Source: Wenzhouxiangella marina (GTDB lineage: Bacteria > Pseudomonadota > Gammaproteobacteria > Xanthomonadales > Wenzhouxiangellaceae). From it: a stretch of DNA of 64,000 nt. A model generated the notes under the pieces. The model worked only from the letters and a program-made list of their open reading frames with translations, had not been told where the DNA came from and made no database searches. Each line of letters opens with the position of its first letter. Position 1 is the stretch's first letter. The stretch is from assembly GCF_001187785.1 (NCBI RefSeq), contig NZ_CP012154.1, positions 2,350,501-2,414,500 of the forward strand. Direction: 5' to 3'. Positions 39,564 through 48,893 of the stretch are shown in pieces. The position numbers were made by a program, and so were the translations under genes.

Positions 39564-40010
39564 TCAGCGTGAGCGGGAAGCTCCCGGCGTCGAGGCGGAA
39601 CCGATCGGTTCGTAGAGGGTGATTTCGGTGAAACCGTTCCCGAGGTCCTGAGCCTCGACGAAGACGTCCGATCCAGACCTCGAACCGGTGCTCTGAGCCG
39701 ACTCGGCCTGCACCATGTCGATCGCTTCATCGACATAGATCAGGTACTCATCGGCGGCTTCACTGTACACGGTCACGGTCGTGGCCAGCGCCATGCCTCC
39801 GGAAGCGCCTCCGGTGCTGGCGACGCCCATCGAACCCATCGCGTCATCGAAATCGAGGGTAAGATGCGGGCTGTCCGCCGCTTCGAGCATGTCGTCGATC
39901 CGCTGCCAGACATCGTCACTGATGATGTCTTCAGCCGGGTGATGCGCCATGACCGGTGAACTCAGTGCAAAGGCCAGCACGGTTGCATTGAACAGTCGTT
40001 TCGTATTCAT
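39564..40010 (-). CDS. Exported hypothetical protein (148 aa)
   Basis: Not recognised. ATG 40010 with GAGGAG about 10 nt upstream, then a signal peptide (NTKRLFNATVLAFALSSPVMA). The mature protein begins HHPAEDIISDDVWQRIDD, then a Gly/Ser/Ala-rich stretch (STGGASGGMALATT) and an acidic helix (DEAIDMVQAESAQS), ending in a basic tail. No cysteines. The histidine start of the mature chain (AHHPAED) could bind metal. Function unknown. Confidence 0.55.
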   Translation of the reverse strand: MNTKRLFNATVLAFALSSPVMAHHPAEDIISDDVWQRIDDMLEAADSPHLTLDFDDAMGSMGVASTGGASGGMALATTVTVYSEAADEYLIYVDEAIDMVQAESAQSTGSRSGSDVFVEAQDLGNGFTEITLYEPIGSASTPGASRSR

Positions 40011-40605
40011 CTGACTCTCTCCTCGGCTCCTGCGAGCCTTGACTTGGTTGTTCAAGGCAGTCTCGAATCACTCATTCGGCTCCGAATGACCCGATGCTGC
40101 ATTTACCCCCTTCGCAAGTTAAGAACATGCGCAAGTTCTAAAGTTCATCGTCCGAGCGGAATTAATCTCTGGAGTTCGAGTTGGTTCGGAATCCAGGACC
40201 GGAAACGTGATCGGGTTCGCTAAAAAAACCTGAAAAAAGCTCCGAGCCAGGGCGCTTCTTGGCGAGCCCAGCTCACCACTTTTCCAAGCCGCCCCGGACT
40301 CGACGAGACTCCGATCCGATGCCTCGGAACCATCGAAGCGCCGCATACGATTGGCAAGCAAAACGGAAACGCCGAAAGGCGGCGGTGGTTTCAAGCGGCC
40401 CGAACCGCTGGCTTTCGTGCTGTGGAAAGGACCTGAGCTGCTCGAAGCCTCGCCAAGACCCGGTATATCAAGTCTGGCTGGTGTAGGATTCGGACCTGAT
40501 TTCTGGGTGGGCGCTTCCATAAGGTGCACACCGCAGCGTTCCGAAACCTTGACCAGCCATGCGCGGCCCTGGCCGCGACCATGATTTTCCCGAGGATCCA
40601 CGATT
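40011..40605. other. 595-bp intergenic region, no supported gene
   Basis: Between the divergent exported protein and the methyltransferase. I see no convincing coding frame on either strand; composition is lower in GC and less codon-periodic than the neighbours. It contains a near-palindrome GAACATGCGCAAGTTC at 40123-40138, preceded by a partial copy CGCAAGTT, and A-rich patches around 40225-40240. It probably holds the promoters of both flanking genes and some degraded sequence. Confidence 0.5.
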
Positions 40606-41385
40606 ATGCCCGACGCAGTCGATTCGCCCCGCCTCAGTATTGCAAGCTACGCCGACGTGCTCCGTCATGCCACGGACTGGAAATCGAAGCTCGAATCGGT
40701 GAAAGCCGAGCCTCCCGTGCCCGGCAAGACCTGGTATGCCTACGACATCCTGGCCAATCTCTGGCACCTGGAAAAGCTCATGGAGCAACTGCCGGAAGGC
40801 AGCCTGGAGATGTTCAAGGGCGGTCATATCGCCGACATCGGTGCGGCCGATGGCGACCTTTCCTTTTTCCTGGAGCAGTTCGGCACCAGCGCGGACCTGA
40901 TCGACTGGCCAGCCACCAACTGGAACGGTCTGGACGGTGCCCGCACGCTGCGAGAGCGATTGAATTCAAGCAAGGTGGCCATTCATGAGGTGGATCTGGA
41001 CACGCAGTTCGACCTGCCTTCCGAGCGCTATGACCTGGTTTTCTTCCTAGGCATCCTCTATCACCTCAAGAACCCCTTCTATATCCTCGAAACGCTCGCC
41101 AAACGCTGCCGATTCTGCTTCCTGAGCACACGCATTGCTCGCCAGACGGCGGATCGCAAGCTCGAACTGGAAGCAGCGCCGCTGGCCTATCTGCTGGCTC
41201 CGGAGGAATGCAACGGTGATCCGACCAACTACTGGATCTTCTCTGCGCCCGGACTGATCAGACTGGCCGAGCGGTGCGGTTGGAATGTCCTGGCCACCTA
41301 TCGAGTGGGTGACACCGAGCAGTCCGACCCCAGCTCGGCCGATCATGACGAGCGCATATTCCTGGCCATGGAGAGTCGTTACTGA
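40606..41385 (+). CDS. Class I SAM-dependent methyltransferase (CmoB-like domain)
   Basis: A 259-aa cytoplasmic methyltransferase. Motif I is GGHIADIGAADGDLSFFLE; the block RYDLVFFLGILYHLKNPFYILE is very similar to the DUF1698/CmoB group (tRNA wobble-uridine modification) and to sugar methyltransferases. The substrate is open: the neighbouring nucleotide-sugar operon makes a polysaccharide-related role possible. GAGGATCC precedes the ATG at about 14 nt. The gene stands alone, with hairpins after it. Confidence 0.85.
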   Translation: MPDAVDSPRLSIASYADVLRHATDWKSKLESVKAEPPVPGKTWYAYDILANLWHLEKLMEQLPEGSLEMFKGGHIADIGAADGDLSFFLEQFGTSADLIDWPATNWNGLDGARTLRERLNSSKVAIHEVDLDTQFDLPSERYDLVFFLGILYHLKNPFYILETLAKRCRFCFLSTRIARQTADRKLELEAAPLAYLLAPEECNGDPTNYWIFSAPGLIRLAERCGWNVLATYRVGDTEQSDPSSADHDERIFLAMESRY

Positions 41386-41425
41386 GCAGCTCTAACTGGA
41401 CCCGGCAGACTGAACCAGACACCCC

Positions 41426-41480
41426 GGTCGGCGAAGCCCGCCGACCTACCCTCGAGCGTTCGCCGCCTCTTCGGCGCTCG
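41426..41480. terminator. Two hairpins between convergent genes
   Basis: GGTCGGCG (41426-41433) pairs with CGCCGACC (41439-41446), a REP-like palindrome; a second hairpin spans 41453-41480 (CGAG/CTCG outer, CGCCG/CGGCG inner). They lie between the methyltransferase and the DUF1684 gene and probably terminate both transcripts, although no U tract is seen. Confidence 0.5.
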
Positions 41481-41482
41481 TC

Positions 41483-42427
41483 TCAGTACTTCAACTCGCC
41501 GGCCTCGATTCTCAGATCCAGGCGGTTTTCAGGCGGCGGTAGCGGGCAGGTCGAGTACTCGGTGAAAGCACAGGGGGGGTTGTAGGTCCGGTTGAAGTCC
41601 AGCACGACTTCGCCGTTTTCCGGTAGCTCGCTGTACAGAAAGCGCCCCAGCCCGTAGGTTTCGCGGCCGGAGGTGCGATCGGCCAGGATGAAGAACAGCT
41701 CCTGACCGTCCTCGCTCAGCACGGCCTGCAGGCCGACGGTCCGACCGTCGACTTCGAATTCGGCCATGCCCGGGTTGGGATCCTGGTTGAGCTCCCCGAG
41801 CACGTTGGCGATCAGCAGGGTCTGACCCGGCGGATTCGGCACCCAGCGGGCGGTGATCCGCCAATCGGGATCGAAGGGAAAGTAGTCCAGGCCGCGGAAT
41901 CCGGTCCGGACGGGCGACTCGCTGTCGCGGATGCGAAGGTAGGGCTGACCCGCGCGCGGCATCAGGTGGAATTGCACGCTTCCAGCCTCGACTTCGGTCG
42001 GCCCCTCATCGCGCAAGGCGAGTAACTCGGTTTCGCCCTCGGCCGGCAGACCGTCGATTCGCACGGCTCCTGGCCGAGCCGGCTCGAACCAGACCCGCTC
42101 GCCGATGACCACGAGGTCACCCCAGTGCTCTGGGCCGGAAGAGACGCGGAAATGATTGCCCTCGTCCGAGCCGATCAGCCAACGCCCCTCGCTCAGGGGT
42201 TCCAGGGCGACCAGGCTGAGCCAGCCGTGCGGCTCGGTCAGCCGGGCCAGGCGGCGTTGACGCCAGTCCATGGCCTCGGCACGCCACTGCGCGATTTCCG
42301 GGTCCGTGCTCGTCGCTTCCCTGCCCGGTCCGTCTTCGCGAGGGGCCGGAGCCTGACAGGCGACGAGAGCAAGTACCAGCAGGCTGACCAGGCCAGCCTT
42401 GGCTCGCAGACGGTCAGGCGCGGCCAT
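41483..42427 (-). CDS. DUF1684-family lipoprotein
   Basis: A 314-aa lipoprotein with lipobox LVAC (cysteine about residue 24 of MAAPDRLRAKAGLVSLLVLA...). DUF1684 motifs are clear: WRQRRLARLTEPHGWLSLVAL, FRGLDYFPFDPDWRITARW, RTYNPPCAFTEYSTCPLPP and NRLDLRIEAGE. Its biochemical role is unknown. The ATG at 42427 lies 14 nt inside the end of manC, with GGAGG 7-8 nt upstream, so it is the last, translationally coupled gene of the nucleotide-sugar operon. Confidence 0.88.
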   Translation of the reverse strand: MAAPDRLRAKAGLVSLLVLALVACQAPAPREDGPGREATSTDPEIAQWRAEAMDWRQRRLARLTEPHGWLSLVALEPLSEGRWLIGSDEGNHFRVSSGPEHWGDLVVIGERVWFEPARPGAVRIDGLPAEGETELLALRDEGPTEVEAGSVQFHLMPRAGQPYLRIRDSESPVRTGFRGLDYFPFDPDWRITARWVPNPPGQTLLIANVLGELNQDPNPGMAEFEVDGRTVGLQAVLSEDGQELFFILADRTSGRETYGLGRFLYSELPENGEVVLDFNRTYNPPCAFTEYSTCPLPPPENRLDLRIEAGELKY

Positions 42428-43844
42428 AGATGTCCTCCAGGCGCTCGATATCGTCTTCGCCGAAGTAGCTGCCCGTCTGCACTTCGATGATCTCGACCGG
42501 CACCTGGCCACGGTTTTCCAGGCGATGCAAGCTACCGACGGGAATCTGCACGGTCTGTCCGGCACCGAGATCGAACTCTTCGTCGCCGACGCGCACGCTC
42601 GCCGTTCCGCCGACCACGGTCCAGTGTTCGCTGCGGTGCTCGTGCCGCTGCAGGGACAGGACGCCGCCGGGGCGGACCACAAGGCGTTTGACCTTGCAGT
42701 CATCGGCGTCTTCCAGCACGGTGTAGCGACCCCAGGGGCGATGGACGGTCCGGTGAAAGACCGCGGATTCATGGTCCTGGCGGGTCAGTTCGTCGACCAC
42801 GGCCTTGACTTCCTGAGCGCGCTCACGGCTGGCCACCAGCACGGCATCACCGGTGTCGACGATGACCAGATTGTCCACACCCACGGCCGCGACCAGGCGC
42901 TTTTCCCCTTGTACGAAAGTATTGCGTGAATCGACCAGTACGCCCTCGCCCTGCACGCGATTGCCAAGGGCGTCGGTTTCGTAGAGCTCGCTGATCGCCT
43001 GCCAGGAGCCGATGTCGCTCCAACCGCAGTCGACCGGCACCACGGCTCGCTTGCGCGCTTTCTCCATGATGGCGAAGTCGATCGAGTCGGCGCGGACGCG
43101 CGCGAACCTGACCGAATCCAGCTCGAGAGGCTCCTGATCGGTGGACGAGGCCTGCCAGGTCTCTCGAACGCCTGCGAGGATGTCGGGCGCATGTTCCGCC
43201 ATGGCATCGAGAAGCGTTCGGGCACGCAGACAGAACATGCCGGCATTCCAGAGGTACTGCCCGGACTCGACGTAGCGGCGCGCGGTCTCGAGGTCGGGTT
43301 TTTCCACGAAGGCCTCGATGCTCAGGCCCCGATCTTCGATGGCGGATCCGGCGCGGATGTAGCCGAAACCCGTTTCAGGGTGGGTCGGCTGGATCCCCAG
43401 GCAGGTCAGCCACCCTTCGCTGGCCAGGGCATGGGCCTTGGTCACGGCCTGTTCGAAGGCGGCGACGTTACGGACCAGGTGGTCGGCCGGCTGAACCAGC
43501 AGGCAGGCGTCCTCGCCGAAGCGGGACTCGACCCAGAGTGCGGCAGCCGCGATGGCCGGGGCGGTATTGCGCCCCTCGGGCTCGAGGAGAAAGTGGTGTT
43601 CGGTCTCCGGCGCGCCCTGCTGATAGAGATCACGGGTGAGAAAGTAGTAATCCCGGCCGGTGACGGTCAGGGTGACCCCCTGAGAGGCCACGCGGCTGGC
43701 TCGCTCGACGGTGGTTTCTGCCAGGGTCTGGCCACTGGCCAGGCGCATGAAGGGCTTTGGATGGGCACGACGGGAGACTGGCCAGAGGCGCGTACCGGCG
43801 CCGCCGGAGAGAATGACCGGGATCAGGGCTGACTTGTCGTCCAT
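42414..43844 (-). CDS. manC: Mannose-1-phosphate guanylyltransferase/mannose-6-phosphate isomerase
   Basis: Bifunctional type II enzyme supplying GDP-mannose for polysaccharide. N-terminal nucleotidyltransferase with SGGAGTRLWPVSR, FLLEPEGRNTAPAIA and FVEKPD; C-terminal cupin isomerase with VHRPWGRYTVLE and LSLQRHEHRSEHWTVV. 476 aa from ATG 43844 (GTG 43856 in frame). It overlaps the end of rmlD by 22 nt and its own end overlaps the DUF1684 start. Confidence 0.94.
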   Translation of the reverse strand: MDDKSALIPVILSGGAGTRLWPVSRRAHPKPFMRLASGQTLAETTVERASRVASQGVTLTVTGRDYYFLTRDLYQQGAPETEHHFLLEPEGRNTAPAIAAAALWVESRFGEDACLLVQPADHLVRNVAAFEQAVTKAHALASEGWLTCLGIQPTHPETGFGYIRAGSAIEDRGLSIEAFVEKPDLETARRYVESGQYLWNAGMFCLRARTLLDAMAEHAPDILAGVRETWQASSTDQEPLELDSVRFARVRADSIDFAIMEKARKRAVVPVDCGWSDIGSWQAISELYETDALGNRVQGEGVLVDSRNTFVQGEKRLVAAVGVDNLVIVDTGDAVLVASRERAQEVKAVVDELTRQDHESAVFHRTVHRPWGRYTVLEDADDCKVKRLVVRPGGVLSLQRHEHRSEHWTVVGGTASVRVGDEEFDLGAGQTVQIPVGSLHRLENRGQVPVEIIEVQTGSYFGEDDIERLEDIYGRA

Positions 43845-44716
43845 CGGGCAAAACACTCCTGTAAAGCTTCATCCACCGAGTCCATGGGTCGGCCGACCCA
43901 CGCCTCGACCCGTCGCACATCGAGCACGGACCAGGCCGGTCTTCGGGCTTTCTGCGGCCAGGCCTCCGAAGCGATCGCTTCCAGGCCCACCGGGCCGGGA
44001 ATCCGGCCGACCGTGACCGCCCTGTCGAGCGCGCGCCGAGCGAATTCGCACCAGCTCATCGCCGTCGCACCCGCGACGTGCAGGATGCTCGGCGCGTCGA
44101 CCCGATCGAAACGCTCGACCAGTCGCCAGCTGGCCTCGGCCAGGGAGCCCGCCCAGGTCGGCGAGCCGATCTGGTCGTCGACGACGCGAAGATCCTGACC
44201 CTGGGCCGCCCGGGCGATGATCGCGCTCAGGAAATTGCCCGGTAGAGCACTGTACACCCAGGCCGTTCGCAGGATCAGGGCGCGCGCACCGGAGTCGAGG
44301 ATCTTCAGCTCACCGGCTCGCTTGGTCCGACCGTAGGCCGACTGCGGATCGCAGGGATCATCCTCGCGCCAGGGCCGCCCAGGCTCGCCGCTGAACACGT
44401 AGTCCGTGGAATAGCTTATCAGTCCGGCGTCATGAGCCCGGGCCCAGTCGGCGAGCCAGCCCGGCAGATCGGCATTGAGCACCCGGGCCTGTTCTTCATG
44501 ATCCTCGGCGGCATCCACGGCGGTCCAGGCAGCCGCGTTGATGATCAATTGCGGCTCGACCCGGTCGAGCAGCGCAAGCACGGACTGACAATCGGCGAGA
44601 TCGCAGGCCTGCTCACCCCCGGAGCGTCGGCTGCAGACCAAGTCGATGCCGGCCGGTGCGCTCGCCTGAAGATGCTGACCGAGCTGGCCGGCCGCACCGG
44701 TCAGCAGGACGCGCAT
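43823..44716 (-). CDS. rmlD: dTDP-4-dehydrorhamnose reductase
   Basis: Last step of dTDP-L-rhamnose synthesis. Rossmann motif [14 protein letters not shown] at the N-terminus, then VEPQLIINAAAWTAVDAAEDH, ISYSTDYVFSG with the catalytic serine/threonine, the YGRTKRAGE active-site motif and FLSAIIARAAQGQDLRVVDDQIGSPT. 297 aa from ATG 44716, which lies 16 nt inside rmlC. A far longer open frame continues upstream through rmlC and rmlA, but it is not related to RmlD. Confidence 0.95.
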   Translation of the reverse strand: MRVLLTGAAGQLGQHLQASAPAGIDLVCSRRSGGEQACDLADCQSVLALLDRVEPQLIINAAAWTAVDAAEDHEEQARVLNADLPGWLADWARAHDAGLISYSTDYVFSGEPGRPWREDDPCDPQSAYGRTKRAGELKILDSGARALILRTAWVYSALPGNFLSAIIARAAQGQDLRVVDDQIGSPTWAGSLAEASWRLVERFDRVDAPSILHVAGATAMSWCEFARRALDRAVTVGRIPGPVGLEAIASEAWPQKARRPAWSVLDVRRVEAWVGRPMDSVDEALQECFARWTTSQP

Positions 44717-45261
44717 GTCGGCAGGTCTTGCGGGTCGATATCGACAAGCCTCGGGGCCTGAGCGTCCTTGCCGGACAACTCCGGCGTGCTGACGCGCCAG
44801 TCCACGGCCAGATCCGGATCGTTCCAGGCAATCCCCCGATCCTGTTCGCCCCGATAGGGACGCGTGCAGAGGTAGTTGAAGGTTGCCGTCTCGCTCAACA
44901 CGACGAAGCCATGCGCGAAACCCTCGGGCACCCAGAGCTGATTGAGCTGCTCTGCGTCCAGTTCGCAGGCCACCCATTGGCGAAAGTGGGGCGAATCGGG
45001 TCGGATGTCGACGGCCACGTCCAGCACCCGGCCGCTGGACACCCAGACCAGCTTGCCCTGGGGCTCGGGCCACTGATAATGCAGGCCGCGCAGCACGCCC
45101 CTGCCCGAGCGCGAGGTGTTGGCCTGAACGAAACGCGGGCCGATGCCGTACGCCTCGTAGCGTTCCTGCCGCCAGGTTTCGAGGAACACGCCGCGCTCGT
45201 CGCCGAACAGCCGGGGCTTGATCTCCAGAACCCCCGGCAGCGTGGTCTCTTCGACGATCAC
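44701..45261 (-). CDS. rmlC: dTDP-4-dehydrorhamnose 3,5-epimerase
   Basis: Cupin-fold epimerase acting on dTDP-4-keto-6-deoxyglucose. Family motifs: [32 protein letters not shown] with the catalytic histidine, [15 protein letters not shown] and [10 protein letters not shown]. 186 aa, complete. Starts with a 4-nt ATGA overlap on rmlA and overlaps rmlD at its end. Confidence 0.96.
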   Translation of the reverse strand: MIVEETTLPGVLEIKPRLFGDERGVFLETWRQERYEAYGIGPRFVQANTSRSGRGVLRGLHYQWPEPQGKLVWVSSGRVLDVAVDIRPDSPHFRQWVACELDAEQLNQLWVPEGFAHGFVVLSETATFNYLCTRPYRGEQDRGIAWNDPDLAVDWRVSTPELSGKDAQAPRLVDIDPQDLPTCASC

Positions 45262-46142
45262 GAGAAAAAGCCTGCCCGCGCCACCAGGCGCAGGTAATCG
45301 CCGTAACCGCTCTTGGCCAGGGGTTCGGCCAGCTGCAGCAGTTCATCGCGGCTGATCCAGCCCTGGCGGAAGGCGATCTCCTCGGGGCAGGCCACCCTGA
45401 GGCCCTGACGGGACTCCAGCGTCTCGATGTAGCTGGCCGCCTGCTGCAGCGAGGCATGGGTGCCCGTATCCAGCCAGGCATAGCCGCGACCCATGGTTTC
45501 GACGGTCAGGTCACCGGCCTCGAGGTAGCAGCGATTCAGATCGGTGATCTCGAGCTCTCCACGCGCCGAAGGCTGTAACGAGGCGGCGTAGTCGCAGGCG
45601 CGGCCATCGTAGAAATACAGGCCCGTCACCGCATAATTGGAACGCGGCTCGGAGGGTTTTTCTTCCAGGGAGAGCACCTGTCCGCCCTCGCCCATCTCGA
45701 CGACGCCGTAACGCTCCGGGTCACTGACCCAATAGCCGAACACCGTCGCGCCGTCCTCGCGCTCGGCGGCACGGCTCAGCAGTTCACGCATGCCGCCGCC
45801 ATGGAAGATGTTGTCGCCGAGGATCAGACAGGAGGGCTGGCCCGCGACGAAGTCGCGGCCGATGATGAAGGCCTCGGCCAGGCCGCGGGGTTCGTCCTGC
45901 ACGGCGTAGCTCAGCTCGATGCCCCACTGCCGGCCATCGCCGAGCAGGCGCTTGAACAGGTCCTGCTCGTGAGGCGTGGTGATGATCAGGATCTCCCGGA
46001 TACCCGCCTGCATGAGAGTGCTCAGCGGGTAGTAGATCATCGGTTTGTCGTAGACGGGCAGCAGCTGCTTGCTGATTACCTGCGTCAGGGGATACAGGCG
46101 AGTACCGGAACCGCCGGCCAGGATGATGCCGCGACGACTCAT
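45258..46142 (-). CDS. rmlA: Glucose-1-phosphate thymidylyltransferase
   Basis: Makes dTDP-glucose from glucose 1-phosphate and dTTP, first step of the rhamnose pathway. Signature [20 protein letters not shown] at the N-terminus, [20 protein letters not shown] and [10 protein letters not shown]. 294 aa from ATG 46142, which overlaps the rmlB stop by 4 nt (ATGA). Confidence 0.96.
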   Translation of the reverse strand: MSRRGIILAGGSGTRLYPLTQVISKQLLPVYDKPMIYYPLSTLMQAGIREILIITTPHEQDLFKRLLGDGRQWGIELSYAVQDEPRGLAEAFIIGRDFVAGQPSCLILGDNIFHGGGMRELLSRAAEREDGATVFGYWVSDPERYGVVEMGEGGQVLSLEEKPSEPRSNYAVTGLYFYDGRACDYAASLQPSARGELEITDLNRCYLEAGDLTVETMGRGYAWLDTGTHASLQQAASYIETLESRQGLRVACPEEIAFRQGWISRDELLQLAEPLAKSGYGDYLRLVARAGFFS

Positions 46143-47215
46143 GATTCGGGCTCCTCTGATTCGCTTTCCTCGAAGTGCGCCACCCCGAGCCGCTCGGAAC
46201 GATAGCGGCCATCGCGGATACGCTGCCACCAGTCCCGCTGCTCCAGATACCAGTCCACCGTGGCCGCCAGGCCACCGGCAAAGTCGACCGAGGGCTCCCA
46301 GCCCAGCTCGTCACGAATGCGGCTGGCGTTGATGGCATAGCGCCGGTCGTGGCCCGGGCGGTCCTGCACGAACTCGATCAGTTCACGGCGTGGCCGCTCG
46401 CCCGTCACGCGCTCGTCGAGCAGATCGCAGAGCAGATGGACCACGTCCAGGTTGCACATCTCGGCGTTACCGCCGATGTTGTAGACGCGCCCCGCCTGGC
46501 CCGCATCCAGCACCCGGGCAATCGCCCGGCAATGATCCTCGACGAACAGCCAGTCGCGACGCTGCTGGCCATCGCCATAGACCGGCAGGCGCTCGCCCTC
46601 CAGGGCATTGATCAGCATCAGCGGGATCAGCTTTTCGGGGAACTGGTAGGGCCCATAGTTGTTGGAGCAATTGGTGATCATCACCGGCAGACCGTAGGTC
46701 CGATGCCAGGCCCGAGCCAGGTGATCCGCGGCCGCCTTGGAGGCTGCATAGGGTGAATTCGGCGCATAACGGTGCTGTTCGTCGAAAGGCGCATCGTCCG
46801 GGCCCAGGGTGCCGTAGACCTCGTCGGTGGAGACATGGACGAAGCGGAAGCCATCTGCAGCCCCGGATCGCCAGTAGTCCAGGGCACGGTCCAGCAGCAC
46901 CTGCGTCCCGAGGACATTGGTCCGGATGAAGGCCGAGGGATCGTCGATCGAACGGTCGACGTGGCTTTCGGCAGCGAAATGCACGATCGCATCGGGGCGA
47001 TGCTCTGCCAGCAAACGGCCGACCAGGGCGGCATCCCCGATATCGCCCTGCACGAAGACATGGCGGTCCGGATCGAGATCCTGCACGGATTCCCGGTTGC
47101 CTGCGTAGGTCAGCAGGTCGAGGTTGATCACGCGGGTGTTCGGGTCCGTCAACGCCAGACGCACGAAATTGCTACCGATGAAACCGGCACCGCCGGTCAC
47201 GAGAAGGGTAGTCAT
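46139..47215 (-). CDS. rmlB: dTDP-glucose 4,6-dehydratase
   Basis: Second enzyme of dTDP-rhamnose synthesis. NAD-binding motif [13 protein letters not shown], then [20 protein letters not shown], the catalytic [29 protein letters not shown] and [14 protein letters not shown]. 358 aa with an acidic C-terminal tail ([10 protein letters not shown]) not usual in the family. First gene of the rmlBACD-manC-DUF1684 operon; ssb lies 67 nt upstream on the same strand. Confidence 0.96.
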   Translation of the reverse strand: MTTLLVTGGAGFIGSNFVRLALTDPNTRVINLDLLTYAGNRESVQDLDPDRHVFVQGDIGDAALVGRLLAEHRPDAIVHFAAESHVDRSIDDPSAFIRTNVLGTQVLLDRALDYWRSGAADGFRFVHVSTDEVYGTLGPDDAPFDEQHRYAPNSPYAASKAAADHLARAWHRTYGLPVMITNCSNNYGPYQFPEKLIPLMLINALEGERLPVYGDGQQRRDWLFVEDHCRAIARVLDAGQAGRVYNIGGNAEMCNLDVVHLLCDLLDERVTGERPRRELIEFVQDRPGHDRRYAINASRIRDELGWEPSVDFAGGLAATVDWYLEQRDWWQRIRDGRYRSERLGVAHFEESESEEPES

Positions 47216-47282
47216 CGGATTGGAAGCCTTTCAGTAGTACGATCGGGGAACCGAACGGCGGCCGGGCCACCGCCCGATCGGA

Positions 47283-47729
47283 TCAGAACGGAATATCGTC
47301 TTCGAGATTGCCGCCGCTCGGCCCGGAGGGCGCCGGGCCACTCGACTGGGCACCGTAGGAGCCACCGCGGTCCTGCATGGGCGCGCTGTCACCGCGGCTG
47401 TCGAGCATCTGCATCTCATTGGCCACGATTTCGGTGGTCCAACGGTCGTTGCCGTCGCGGTCCTGCCATTTCCGGGTCTGCAGACGACCCTCGATGTACA
47501 CCTTGGAGCCCTTGCGCAGGTATTCACCGGCGATCTCGGCCAGCTTGCTGAACAACACCACCCGATGCCATTCGGTATTTTCCCGCATCTCGCCGGACTG
47601 CCGATCTCGCCAGCTCTCCGAAGTCGCGAGGGACAGGTTGGTCACGGCGCTGCCTCCAGCGGTGTGACGGGTTTCCGGATCGGCACCCAGATTGCCGATC
47701 AGAATGACTTTGTTGATTCCTTTGGCCAT
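47283..47729 (-). CDS. ssb: Single-stranded DNA-binding protein
   Basis: Homotetrameric SSB for replication and repair. OB-fold start [19 protein letters not shown], the conserved [19 protein letters not shown] and [14 protein letters not shown], a disordered Gly/Ser/Pro/Gln linker and the acidic protein-interaction tip DDIPF. 148 aa, full length. Divergent from ispB. Confidence 0.96.
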   Translation of the reverse strand: MAKGINKVILIGNLGADPETRHTAGGSAVTNLSLATSESWRDRQSGEMRENTEWHRVVLFSKLAEIAGEYLRKGSKVYIEGRLQTRKWQDRDGNDRWTTEIVANEMQMLDSRGDSAPMQDRGGSYGAQSSGPAPSGPSGGNLEDDIPF

Positions 47730-47880
47730 GCTCGCTCGGGCCCTTGCCCTGTGGTTGGAAATTGACCGTCAGTCTAGCACAGCAGGCCATTCAAGCCGCC
47801 GGCGAAGCACCCGGAGACGGGTAGGAAATCGCCCCATCATCCGCTTGAAGATTGACTGCTTTCGGGCCACGCCCCGCTCG

Positions 47881-47886
47881 TATAAT
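47881..47886 (+). promoter_or_regulatory. -10 element just before ispB
   Basis: A perfect TATAAT lies only 8 nt before the ispB ATG at 47895, so transcription would begin about at the start codon. No ribosome-binding site is present. No good -35 at 17-18 bp; TTGACT occurs at 47852-47857 but 23 bp away. Confidence 0.45.
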
Positions 47887-47894
47887 GGCAATCC

Positions 47895-48893
47895 ATGAAT
47901 GATGCCTCCGTCCTCGACCTTCCGCAGAGCCTCGACGATGTTCTGAGCCTCACGGCCCGCGACCGCGCGGCCGTCGATGAACTGATCACCGAGCGCCTGC
48001 ACTCCGACATCGTCCTGGTCAATCAGATCAGCCAGTACATCATCGGCGGCGGCGGCAAGCGTCTGCGCCCCCTGGTCCATCTCCTGGCCGCCCGCGCGGC
48101 CGGCTATGAAGGGTCCGATCATCTGCAGATGGCCGCGATCATCGAATTCATCCACACCGCCACCCTGTTGCACGACGACGTGGTCGATGAGTCCAGCCGC
48201 CGACGGGGCAAGGAAACCGCCCATCGGATCTGGGGCAATGCCGCCTCGGTGCTGGTCGGGGATTTCCTCTATTCACGCAGCTTCCAGCTGATGGTCGAGC
48301 TCGACCAGCTGCAGGTCATGCGCATCCTGGCCGACACCACCAACACCATCGCCGAGGGCGAGGTGCTGCAGTTGATGCAGATGGGCAATGCCGAACTGGA
48401 CCGTGACGCCTACTTTCAGGTGATCTCGGACAAGACCGCCTGTCTGTTCGCGGCCAGCGCCCGCCTCGGGGGCGTACTGGCCAAGCGAGGAGATTCGGTC
48501 AACGATGCCCTGGCCGAGTTCGGGCTGCTGCTTGGCCAGGCCTTCCAGATCACCGACGACGTGCTCGACTATCGCGCCGACGGCGAGGCCCTGGGCAAGA
48601 GCCTCGGCGACGATCTGGCCGAGGGCAAGGTCACCCTGCCCCTGATTCTGGCCATGCAGCGGGTGGACGAGGAGACGCGCCAGTCGATCGCCGCAATGAT
48701 CGAGGCCGGTGGCAGTCCGGACCACGAGCGGGTCAGGCTACTGATGGAATCGGTGGGCGCGCTGGACGCCGCCATGGACGAAGCCCGAGCCCTGGGTCAG
48801 CGAGCCCGCGAATGCCTTCGATTACTGGACCATGGGCCGGAGCGGCAGGCGCTGGAAGTGCTGGTGGACTACGCGGTGGATCGGTCCAGATAG
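47895..48893 (+). CDS. ispB: Octaprenyl/polyprenyl diphosphate synthase
   Basis: Chain-elongating trans-prenyltransferase making the side chain of ubiquinone. The first aspartate-rich motif is LLHDDVVDESSRRRG, the second QITDDVLDYRADG; GGGGKRLRPLVHLLAAR and the DKTACLF block also fit. 332 aa, normal for IspB. The last 25 nt overlap the end of the convergent murD2 gene, which is unusual and leaves no room for a terminator between them. Confidence 0.95.
   Translation: MNDASVLDLPQSLDDVLSLTARDRAAVDELITERLHSDIVLVNQISQYIIGGGGKRLRPLVHLLAARAAGYEGSDHLQMAAIIEFIHTATLLHDDVVDESSRRRGKETAHRIWGNAASVLVGDFLYSRSFQLMVELDQLQVMRILADTTNTIAEGEVLQLMQMGNAELDRDAYFQVISDKTACLFAASARLGGVLAKRGDSVNDALAEFGLLLGQAFQITDDVLDYRADGEALGKSLGDDLAEGKVTLPLILAMQRVDEETRQSIAAMIEAGGSPDHERVRLLMESVGALDAAMDEARALGQRARECLRLLDHGPERQALEVLVDYAVDRSR

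Noticed and set aside
40119-40601. Overlapping frames of up to 160 codons in the 595-bp gap
   Set aside because: Poor codon bias, no start signal, no recognisable domain on either strand.
43823-45481. Long upstream extension of the rmlD frame to 552 codons
   Set aside because: The added part lies inside rmlC and rmlA in another frame; RmlD similarity begins exactly at ATG 44716.
47730-47790. TTGAAT and TAGACT as a promoter for ssb
   Set aside because: Only 12 bp apart, too short for a sigma-70 promoter.
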